Part shown: positions 47,901 through 59,900 of the stretch, one piece after another
How the letters are laid out: the number at the start of each line of letters is the position of its first letter
Numbering within the stretch: the first letter of the stretch is position 1
Source: Owenia fusiformis
Lineage: Eukaryota > Annelida > Polychaeta > Sabellida > Oweniidae
Reading direction: 5' to 3'
Length of the DNA: 64,000 nt
Assembly: GCA_903813345.2 (NCBI GenBank)
Contig: CAIIXF020000005.1
Location: 8,251,375 to 8,315,374 of the forward strand
Made by a program: the position numbers and the translations under genes
Notes under the pieces: model-generated
The model's input: only the letters and a program-made list of their open reading frames with translations
The model's database searches: none
What the model was told of the DNA's origin: nothing

Positions 47901-50900
47901 AATAAGTGAGTACATGTACAAACTCTTCATAAATGTGGTAACAATAAGTGAGTACATGAACAAACTCTTCATAAATGTGGTAACAATAAGTGAGTACATG
48001 AACAAACTTCATAAATGTGGTAACAATAAGTGAGTACATGAACTAACTCTTCATAAATGTGGTAACAATAAGTGAGTACATGAACAAACTCTTCATAAAT
48101 GTGGTAACAATAAGTGAGTACATGAACAAACTCTTCATAAATGTGGTAACAATAAGTGAGTACATGAACAAACTCTTCATAAATGTGGCAACAATAAGTG
48201 AGTACATGAACAAACTCTTCATAAATGTGGTAACAATAAGTGAGTACATGAAAAAACTCTTCATAAATGTGGTAACAATAAGTGAGTACATGAACAAACT
48301 CTTCATAATTGTGGTAACAATAAGTGAGTACATGAACTAACTCTTCATAAATGTGGTAACAATAAGTGAGTACATGAACTAACTCTTCATAAATGTGGTA
48401 ACAATAAGTGAGTACATGAACAAACTCTTCATAAATGTGGTAACAATAAGTGAGGATATAAACAAAAAACTAAAAGTCCAATATGTGTGGGAACAATAGT
48501 TTAGTAAATATTAGCACATTGAACTGTTAAACATAAAATCTTAAAATCTGCTTCATTGCCTGCTAGCCATTCATGCTATTTAATCATACACCCTCTCCCC
48601 CTCTCCCTTGCCTTGTACGATGCCAATTTCTATTTTAAGCTGCCATAAAAGAGGATTCGCCAACACCATATCTTATACACTTTGATGGTTGGAGTACTGG
48701 GTATGACTATTGGACAGAGTTTGAAACTGAAGACATTCACCCTATAGGATACCAGAAATACTGTCTCGAAAATAGAATCCCAACATCGTCGCGATCAATC
48801 CTTCAACAACCTTCAGGTAACACTTGGTTAATGATCTCTCTTGATAATCATATTACCTTTGTGGGATGCCTTTCACATCTTTTAGATCAGTTCAATTACT
48901 ATGAATTTTATCAAGTGAAACACTGTCAATAGAACACTTTGTTCGATATTTTCAATTTTGGTTACCATTATATTTTGGTGAGCAATACCTTATTGGTATA
49001 TTCCTGTATTTTAGGTACACACCACATCCTTTTACATAAGTTGTGGACCAATCAGTCAAACACCCAGAATTACAGAATGCCCAAACGAGTTTGACTGAGC
49101 TGGGAATCAAGCTTAGGGCCAAGAAATTATAGTAGTTACCTTGCCTGTGTTAATGAGCCATATTATGTGGAACTTTTTTGTAGCACCAAACACATTAGAC
49201 TTGCACAGGGTCTGGTGTATTATATTTTCTGAAACTAAACTCTTATGTTTTAGGGAGAAATGATCCAAACTGGACGTGGGAGAGCTATCTTGAATCAATT
49301 GATGCTGAGCCTGTCCCCTATGTTTTGTTCTCTGAGGTACAGAATGTGTTTCTTTACATTTCAAATCAAATAAGGAAAATCTTTTCTTAGAATGGTTTGT
49401 AACAATTAAGCCAATGTATTTCAGTATACTCATATTTTAGTTATAGGTTGATAATACTCCGTATATATTATACAGTTTCTCAAAAAATGTACACAATTGT
49501 CAATATATTTATAATTTTGGCATTTACACTAAAACATGATTGAATACCAAGCAGATTGAAAATCTTCCCATGATTGACTACACATAACGGATTTCATTGA
49601 CTCATGTAAAATCTGACTTGTGCCAACTTTTCAGAACTAGGGACAAAGAAAAAGCATTCCTTTGACAGTTATTTTGATTCACGATTATAGACATTTCACT
49701 GATTAATTCTTCAATTTTCCTATCTGTATTTCTTAATATGGCGGCCATGCCTATCCTTGCAAATATTGGCTCACCTCACCATGTCCTTACAAACATGTGT
49801 GATGAGCTCCCTTTCTTTTTGTATCACACTGATCAATTATTCTTTGATAAGGTTCATTCAGGTGGCCCTATGAGAGAAAAACCAGGGAGGTTAAGTTGAA
49901 TGAACTTGGGGGCCACTCAATAGGGTAAAGGCCCGGTCACACCGCCCGGACGTTGCTGGAGCGTTCCTTGAACGTTGAAAAAATTCATCAACGCTCGTCA
50001 ACGCGCACAGAATGGGGAAAAAAACAAAAACACGGGCGTTGGCTTAGCGGTGCACCGCTGAAGCCGGCGTTGCTTTAGCGCTGGTTAAGCGGTTGCGAGC
50101 GGTAGCTAACGTTTGTTTAGCGGTAATGCGAGCGTTGGTATAGCGGCGTTCTGCGCATGAGAGCGTTGCCTCGGCGGGGGTATAAATAGCAGCAGCGTTG
50201 GTTTAGCAGCATATCGCGTTTGACTACTGGGAAGTGTTTAAGAGTAAAGACCTTTATTGGAATTTGTAACAAACATATCACAATTTAATCGTTGCATTTC
50301 CATTACTTGGAACCGATTTACGTTCAAATTGCTTTAACAATGTCAAATAACATTTACAGCAAAGTAATAATCATGACGCATGACAAATTTTTGCATTGCT
50401 GTGCGCGCATCAACTTTTTGTGTAATACCATGACGAGTGCAACATTTTACAAGCTGCGCAGAAAATTCACAGATAATTTATTGAATTGCTTGACGTGAAA
50501 ACACTAGGTATATACTATATTTGAATAAAGGTCTCAGTAAAAGTCTATTTGCATTAACATTTAATGAAAAACAAAAATCGCATAATTCACCTTTTTAAAA
50601 TCCAAAATCACAAACTTTGAGCGCTTAATTTAGGAATTTACAATGCAAAAAATTGAAATGCCAGACATGAATATATATCAAATGTAAAATGCACAAGTGT
50701 CTCCACAGTGTTCTACACAGTGGTGCATTTCTCCACGTATTTATAGCCAAATTCTGGTCCCGCTCCGATACCTCTATACCAACGCAAAAGCAAAGTTCAT
50801 CGCCGCCATGGAACGCTGCGACAAAGTCCGACACAGTTCCAACAACCCCATGTACGCTGATAAACGCTAACAACCGCTCCACCGACGTTTGTGCAACGTT

Positions 50901-53900
50901 TAATCGCCGCCCGGGCAACGCTGGCGAAGCAGCGGTTGTCCAGCGTTTAAGATTTCTGCGTTGGTCTAGCAGATTCAAGCGTCCACGAACTTGCGTCTAG
51001 CGGTGCCAAACTTTGACTGGGTGTTGGTGGAGCGGTGATAAACTTTGCCAGGGCGTAAAATTGTCCCTTTTTCAACGCTCGCAATATTTTGAGCAGCTCA
51101 AAACTTTTGGAGCGTTAGGATGGCCACTCGAGAAACATCCGCGTTGGCCGAGCGTTTACAGCGTTGCTTTAACGGATGCCAACTTTTGTTAAACGGTGGT
51201 GAACGTTTACGAGCGTTGATGATTTTTTTCAACGTTCAAGGAACGCTCCAGCAACGTTTAGGCGGTGTGACCGGGCCTTTAATCAATGCTATGATCGGAT
51301 TTCCAAGGAGTTCTGCTATAGCCTTTCACCTGTGAGGAGGAGTGTCATCCTGTTGGCACCACAAATGCCGAAAATGACCATTCTGATGGCGTTGAAATCT
51401 TGGAATGCCTTCCAGGAAAGGCATGACATGTTCAACCACTGGGAAGTTGGAGCAAGTCAGATTTCACCATGAGTTCATAAAATCTATCCTGTGTAGTCAA
51501 CCATGGAAGGATTTTAAATTTGCTCAGTGTCGAATTAATTGAGACAGCTTGCTCTTCATGCATTCAATCATGTTTTAGGGTAAATGCCAAAATTTATAAA
51601 AGATATTGACCATTTTATACTTGTAATATTTTTTGAGACACTCCGTAAGAGCAATAAATACATGATGATAATTTGATTTTATAGTAGCTGTAACAATCAG
51701 ACATGTTTTGATAAAAGAGCCACCACATGTTAATATTCTGTGTGCTTGTAGGCACAGGCAAAGGGATGCCCAGACATTACAGCAGATAGTGGAGGAGTCA
51801 CATTGATGTGTACAAAACTGAATGGTCGAGCAGAATGTATGTATATGTAATAGTTCATTTTGCATATTTCATAACATGTTGAAGATATAGTGTCCTATTG
51901 CGCAAAAACAAAGTTGCTTCATTATTTTCCAGCCCCCTCACCCAAATGACGAAACTTTGAAATTACTTTTACATGTATATGTAATAGTTCATTTTGCATA
52001 TTTCATAACATGTTGAAGATATAGTGTCCTATTGCGCAAAAACAAAGTTGCTTCATTATTTTCCAGCCCCCTCACCCAAATGACGAAACTTTAAAATTTT
52101 CATATGCAATTCACTTGAACTTAAAACAAATCTGCGTTCTTTGATGAAGATATTGTACCCCCTCTGAACTTATTCTGCCTTATTCAAAGGGTTTAGAAAT
52201 TTCATTTTTATTTAAAATCATTTTACCACATTTATTCAGTGAAACCTGTGAAGTGGAACACCTCTGTAAGTGAAAGACTTCAGGTCTTTTTCAATTCAAT
52301 TTGCATCAAATTGAACACATTTTTTCAAAATCATCTACAAATTCTCAGAAGTTCGAATCTGACTTTAGATTTGAAATTTGACCTTCAATGACCTTCTCAA
52401 GGTCAAAAAGGTCTTTTTTCAACATGCTTCAAATTGACATTTTTTTTCAAAAACGTCTACAAGTTCTCAGAAATTTAAATCTGATTTTTAGATTTAAGAC
52501 TTAACCTTCAATGAACTTCTCAAGGTGAAAAACGTTTTTTTTTCAATTTGTTAACAAATTTTTTCTAAGTTCTAAGAAGTTCAAATCTGACTTAGATTGA
52601 ACTCTTAATACTGTGAGCAACTAGGTGGTGACATTTTATCGTGTTAATGCCTTGTTTGTACATGTATTCAGTTTAAAGTGATTTTGTGCCTGGGGTTGAG
52701 GAATTCTAATCATCAACACTTTACAATGCTCTATTTCTTTTCAACTTCTTATTTCTTTTAAAATGAAGTTAAGCAATATAAAACCTTGTTGTTGGATAAT
52801 AAATGAGATTGAATTTGTAAACCTTTCATGTGTTATAGTTCGTGAACAAAACACCTACAGAAATCCTAAAATTGGGTTACGTCAATGTATTTCTGATTTG
52901 AAGAGAGCATTACCTCAACCAATCAAGGGAAAAGTGGATGTCTCTTTGGATAGCTCCGCATACCGTCATCATATGGTGACGCCATTGCCTGAGGGGGACC
53001 TCTACACTTTATTGATGCATCCCTCGATGTCTGCCATCTCTAGGGCAGATCTGAGTTTGCATTGTTTGTGTAATGAAAATATATGTAAGTATTTTGATTC
53101 AAAAAACAAAAAGACACTACTACTATGTCGAGTTGCTGTTTTCTAGTATATAACTTCATTAAGCCTAGAGGGAAACACATCAGGTTCTATATTTGTATTA
53201 TATTTTATTGTTAAATATGTTACAGCTGAGGTGCATTTCTTGAACAGCAAAGGAGAACATATGTCTAAGAGAACATTCCTTCCCGATCCCTTCAATCTGA
53301 CCCCCTACAACATGCTTATGGGTATTTCTGCAATGCATCTAATCACAAACTCAAAGGTAGATACTATCTTTTTGTACACCTGTCTGTAGTGAACACTTGT
53401 CTTTATGAACACATCTGTAGCAAACACCTGTCCATTTCTCATAAAATTCTTCAGCAACTTCTGTATGAAATACCCCTCTTTATTAGTGTTATAGGTAAAT
53501 AACATGCGGGAATATAATTGATATCTGAGGTGAGCAATTCCCGGGTATTTCGTTTTATGTTAAAAAGTGTTGAGTTTTAAAAAACCTACAGTTCCTCAGG
53601 TAGGTATATTGTATTTCCCTCAGATATACCCTGTATCCAAAACCTCCCATTAAATAACCTCTATGTAGTGAACATTTTTACAGATTCACAGGTTTTCTTT
53701 GTTTATTTAGTTTCAATCAATACTCAATACATGTGCTTACAAGGTATTATGATGGAGGACATTAAATGAATGAAATATACATCCAATAATACATATAGTG
53801 TCATGAATCTTAAATAATTTAGGTTAACATTTTGCGATGATTTTAATTTCAGATTCTGCTTCCTTCTGTATGCAACAACTTACTTGGAAGCGAACATAAA

Positions 53901-56900
53901 CAAGTTTCTGATACAGTTAGGAGAAAGGTAAATCTCATCAGTTTCATATGATTATATAATATTAAGAATGATAGAGTAAATATAATTACAAATTACCTAA
54001 ATTAAGATTGTTAAACCATAGATGATGTCTGCGTCGGTGACAGGTCATCTCAACCCCAAGTCATCTCAACCCAGTCCAACTCAACCCCAAGTCAAGTCAA
54101 CCCCAAGTCAAGTCAACCCCAGTAAAACTCAACCCCAAGTCAACTCAACCCTGTAAAACTCAACCCCAGTAAAACTCAACCCTATTCATTTGTGCAATGT
54201 CTAATTTAATTTTTTTATGATGAATAATTTAAGTCATTCATTTCTGAAAATCTAGCATTTTGCATGATACTTTGAATAGAAAGTTCTAAAAGTATTAAAA
54301 AAACGGAAGTTGCATCATTTTTTGTCAAAACATATCTTTTTTTGGCTCGCTTATGCCACGATCGGCACCCCCGGACTGAAAATCTGATTTTTTGGGCGAT
54401 CGCATCCTTCTTGACTGAAAGCTGGCTATGCCCCTGGAAAGCAATGGTCATGTTCCAGTTTTCCAAATAATCACCAGTGTCAACCTCATAGGGATTACAA
54501 CAAAACAAATGTATGAGCAAGATTAATAAAATGACCCATATTTTGATCCTATTAGTACCATGTTGAGGTTTTGGAGATAAACTCATTATAACTATAATCT
54601 AAAAAGGCAGTGGTCTAAGAATGAAAATCACAAACTGAATCATGAGAATTATTTTTATGAATAAACTTTCTTATAAGTTTATCTATATATAGAAATATAG
54701 GGGTTGAGTTTTACTGGGGTTGAGTTTTACAGGGTTGAGTTGACTTGGGGTTACTTAACGTAAATGCTAAATTCTGAACAAAAGTTAGTCCAAATAAAAA
54801 ACCACCTTTTTATTATTTGATATATAATGATAATGAAAATCAAAGAAATATGAAATATGAATCAGTATTGATTCCTGTAAGTTTGTTGAAAAGTTTTTTT
54901 AAATAGTTTAATTATTTGTCCTTTTGTTTGCAGTTAGAAGCAGGTATACGGAAGTTATCTCTGTATTTTCTTCACAATTTAAGTCGAGCGTATAACATGA
55001 TAAAAAATAAAGAAGTGCAGGTAGATATTAAGGCAGAGGAGTTAGAGGCACCTTTACCCATTCCCAGTGATACACAAACCACCTCAGAGCCCTCTGGAGA
55101 TTATCTACACACGATGTACAAATATGCATGTGCATGTCCTAGTCATATGGGTCAGCTGAATTTAGAAACACTTGGGGCATTGGGGAGTTACACAAACTTC
55201 ATAACCACATTGAATCTTCAAGACGTTACATTGGAAACTTACCCTGATTCAATCAGAGTTCTCTCTCAGCTTCAACAACTTCAATTGGTCAACTGCCAAC
55301 TGGAAACTCTACCAGATAATGCCCTGGAGTGTTTCGGCAACCTTAAGTTATTAAATTTGAAGGGAAATAACATGAAGGCCTTGCCACCTTCAATGGAACA
55401 ATGCATCAGACTTGAAGAACTCGATATCTCGAATAATAAGTTCTCCAGTCTATCAGACAACCTAAGATGTGAGAGTTTGAAGAAAATCAACATCTCTAAA
55501 AACTTATTCGAAGCTATACCAGACACACTGATGGCTTTAACACAGGTATGATATATACAGATCAAGCTTTGTTCATTCAATAATGTGTAAATTACATGTA
55601 ACTTATTTTACTATTTGGTATGACATATTTATGTGTCAACAGAATTTTCGTCAATAATCAAAATTTCTTTTCAAACAGACTAAAATTGAGTCTTGAAAAA
55701 ATTATCATTTGGATGTAATACCTAAATCCTCAAAACAAGAAGGATTTTGCTTAAATCAGAACATTTAGAATAGCCTTCAACAAATAAAACCAATGAATCA
55801 CATAGGACTTACATTTGTCATATGCATTTTAAGTATCAATATCATACAACTGTACATATAAAATTTCAAGAATATTCTCTAGTTTATTGCTTTTACTTTG
55901 ATTGACCTATTTTATGTGACCTTGACCTAAACTGATGGTGATGGGCCCCTGTTATCTTCTGTACTCTTATATGATTAAATTACAGTTGAATGTTCTAATG
56001 GCAAACTGCTGTAAGATTGGTAGCATACCCTCCTCTATACATAAACTACAGCATTTACACACACTGGAGCTACAGATGCTACACATAAGAGAACTCCCTG
56101 ATTCTCTTGGTAAGTTGATCATATATCATATAATGTTCATACATTTGAAAATGTATATTTTAAAAACTTAAGCAATCAAAATACTGTGATAAGGGAAACA
56201 CTTAACATGAGTGACTTACAAATGTTGAACATCTTCCTTCAGGAACAAAAAATTTCGAAACAAATGCTTCACATATACACAAATATTGAAGCAAATGCTT
56301 GACATTTACACAACTTTCGAACCAAATGCGTGACAGATACGGAATTCCCCTGACATTTCCGAATGAAATGGGTTTGTTTTTCTTCGGCGTTCGTTTTTTT
56401 ATGTATCAGCGTTAATTTTTTTAAGTTCTTCTACAGAAATATTTTTGCTTGACATTTGGAACAGTTGGACGGCCTGAATATTATATCTGTATGTCATGGA
56501 ATTATGCATGTCCTTATAAAACATATGACATCCTACATGTAAGGAGTTTTATATCTATTGCATTTAATATTCTGTGGTATTCCAGGGGAGCTGAGTGAGC
56601 TACAAGAGTTGGATATAAGTGGTATTCCCTGGCTTATGGGATATGATTCAAGATCTAGCACATTGACAATTGAGGCATACAAAATTTACATCAAAGAACA
56701 TATATCCATACAATTTTTGTCAAATGAAGTGAGTTGTGTTATGGTTTTTTTCTGTAAATATGTATGGTAATTATCACTAGCCTTAGACTTGAAACATCGT
56801 ATATTGAAATAATGGACACCATTGGTCACCCATGTTCGACATCTGTAACAATTGTTACACTTTTCTAGGTTAATGCTGTGTTTATTTTTCCCAATCTAGG

Positions 56901-59900
56901 AGTTATTGGCTTTCTTTGAAGAATGTGATCCTGACAAAAAGTTTGTGCTGGACCATAAGCAGATACAGAAGCTGAACGCCAAGCTTTATGAGGCAATACC
57001 CAGACTTGGACAGACTACAAATGGTTTGTTATTATACTCTAATGAAATCAGATGAACAATGATGTGTGGATATATGAAAATTCGAAACAACAGTAAAACC
57101 TGTGTACAGGGAACACCCACAGAGTCCCTGTATGTATGTGGTCAAATAATACAGAGAGGCAATTTTATACAGAAGTTAATGAGAATATCTGGAGAAGAGT
57201 AGTTCACTAGACAGGTGCTCACTAGAGAAAGGTGTTCACTAAGACAGGTTTTACTGTACAGTCCAACCTATTGAAATTCTGTCAGCATTCTAATTCTGAC
57301 TAAAAGGTATTTTGACTAAAACTGGTAAAATCAGGATGCTCCCTGTTGAAAAAATACTGGGAAGGCCACTGGCTGTATCAATTGGGGTTTCATAATGACT
57401 GACAAATTATTTTTTTCCATTTGACAGTCATTGTAAAATCAATATAAAGTCATTTATTAAGTGTTGCACAAATGATATGAACACATTTTAGACTCATACT
57501 GTAACCTGTATATTTATTAACAGGACAGTGGCCAGCAGTGTTAAACAAGTTATCTTCACTGAAGGCACTCAAGCTATCCCATCAGGCTTTGACCCTAGTG
57601 CCTGATACAATTGTAGAACTTCAACACCTGACACACATTGATGTTTCCCATAATCCTCAGCTGCTTTCACTGCCAGGTAGGTAAAGTATGCTGGGATTTG
57701 AATGCAATAATTTTTTTACCAAAACGTACAATTTGAATTAAGTCATGCATTGTTTTCATTTTTGATGATCAGATGGTTTATCAAAGTCCATATTCAATGC
57801 AAATGTAATGACCCGAGGGCGCCCCAGGGGAATAACTAATCTTGTGTAACAAGCCAGATAAAGAAATTGAAAGAAAGTGTGCTAAATTCAATGCCCCATG
57901 GGGGAATCAAACCTAGGACTCTTGTATCCGAAGTCTGATGCTCTACCGACTGAGCTATAATGATCATAATGATCAGATGGTTTATCAAAGTCCATATTCA
58001 ATGCAAATGTAATGACCCGAGGGCGCCCCAGGGGAATAACTAATCTTGTGTAACAAGCCAGATAAAGAAATTGAAAGAAAGTGTGCTAAATTCAATGCCC
58101 CATGGGGGAATCGAACCTAGGACCCTTGTATCCGAAGTCTGATGCTCTACCGACTGAGCTATAAAGCCTTTATAGCTAGTTATACTATGCTTGTTAGTTA
58201 GTCATTCACCTGGGGCGCCCTCGGGTCATTACACAAATATATGAAATCATAATAAATATAAAACATTTAATTGTGAAAGAAAACCAACAAAAAATACATG
58301 TGACGGTGGCAAAATAAGAAAATGTTAGCCATTTTGTAAATATTGTGGATTAGGCATTGAGTCCAGTCCATATAATACAAAAATACAACCTAGTATATGA
58401 TAATATTACTGTTGCAGACAACCTTGGTAAGCTGTCCCTGAGTCAGCTACCACTAAAGGGGTGCCCAGTGCTGAAGACCCCTCCTAAGGAGATAGTATCG
58501 AGGGGATTGACAGCCATCCTGGCATATTTCAAACGCCTCCAATCAGGTTCCACTGCCTGTAAGAGAACCAAGTTGATGATGGTGGGACTTGGTGGAGCTG
58601 GAAAAACAAGGTATGACTAAAATGTTTGATTGGAAATAAGAACAATGAAAAATTATTTGTATCTGTACATATGAATGTACAGCTGTATAAAGAGCTGTAT
58701 ATATGAATAAATAAATAAATTTTGAAATGCAAAAAGTACATAGAAAATTGCAAGAATCTCTGAAAATATGAGTAATACTTTTGTTTGTGCAGCACACGAC
58801 AATTACAGTGAAATATTTTAGTTCAGGGCACTGAATCGCACATTTCAAGATTTATTAGTTTTAAAATATCTCCCATTCAATTCTTTAGAAAATCAAGTAC
58901 AGCACATGTACATGCACTGAAGCTACAGTTTACACTGAACTAAATGCAAACTACCATAGAAGGGCCTATTATCAAATTTTCCCTCACTCCAGTGTGATCT
59001 TTGCTACTATGGTTGTACATGTATAATGTTCACATATCATTGTAGTCTAGTACAGGCTTTGACCAGTGGCAATTACCAATCATATGGCACTCAGGGGGAG
59101 AATATCACTGATGGTATAGACATCACAACTTGGACAGTTGGACAGGGATCTGGTGATGACAGGTTAACTTATGGTGTTTGGGACTTTGCGGGACAAACTA
59201 TATATTACAACACTCATCAGGTATGTATACGGTATGCATGTTTATCACATATTAAGGAAAAATTACATATAATATTGCAGTAGCTCACCATGTAAGGTAA
59301 AAAGCCTATAAAATTGATATTTTAGGTATTTTACACCAGATGATCCAGAAACCCCTCATTGTATGAGCCCTGTGTTTCTTGTGCACCAGTACACAGATAT
59401 ACAGTACACACCACAGCCTTTTACATGAGCTGTGCACCACTCAGTAACACCCACAATTACATAACGCACAAACAACTTGTATAACACATGATTTGATATT
59501 GCAGTTTTTCTTGTCAAATCGGGCTGTGTATCTTCTGCTATGGAATATCAGGTTGGGGTATGAACATGCTGGCCTCAACTTCTGGCTTAACTCCATCAGC
59601 TGCCATGCCCCCAAGGCACCTATCATCATTGTGGGGACACATGCAGACCAAGTCGAGAAGTTTGAACTGCCATCTGCAGTTATGAAAGAAAAGTTTCCAC
59701 AAATTGTGGCCTTCCACAATATCAGCACATACACAGGGATGGTAAGCAATGACCATTTATAAAATGATGTGATGATTTTCATTACACAGATGTTTTAACA
59801 TAATTTTATTGAAACAGTATACAGTTGAGTTGCCTGACATAATACCAATACAGTACCTATGCTTGATATCAGTAAAAAAAAATACTTGAAAATATATGTC

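Larger units (their letters stand above)
57805..58236 (-). mobile_element. tRNA-containing MITE with a 204-bp internal duplication
   Basis: Terminal inverted repeats TAATGACCCGAGGGCGCCCC and its complement lie at 57810 and 58215. A 204-base segment, including the left end, is present twice in tandem (landmarks at 57771 and 57975). The interior holds two minus-strand tRNA-like sequences. It resembles a SINE-like pol III unit captured between DNA-transposon ends. Located in the intron between ROCO exons 29 and 30. A decayed relative lies at 37780. Confidence 0.75.

Noticed and set aside
48059-48340. 93-codon repeat ORF TISEYMNKLFINVV as a stand-alone gene
   Set aside because: Lies inside the splice-site minisatellite and intron, and the opposite strand is equally open.
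58103-58168. Functional tRNA gene
   Set aside because: A and B boxes are good, but the anticodon and acceptor stems do not pair, and it sits within a duplicated inverted-repeat element.
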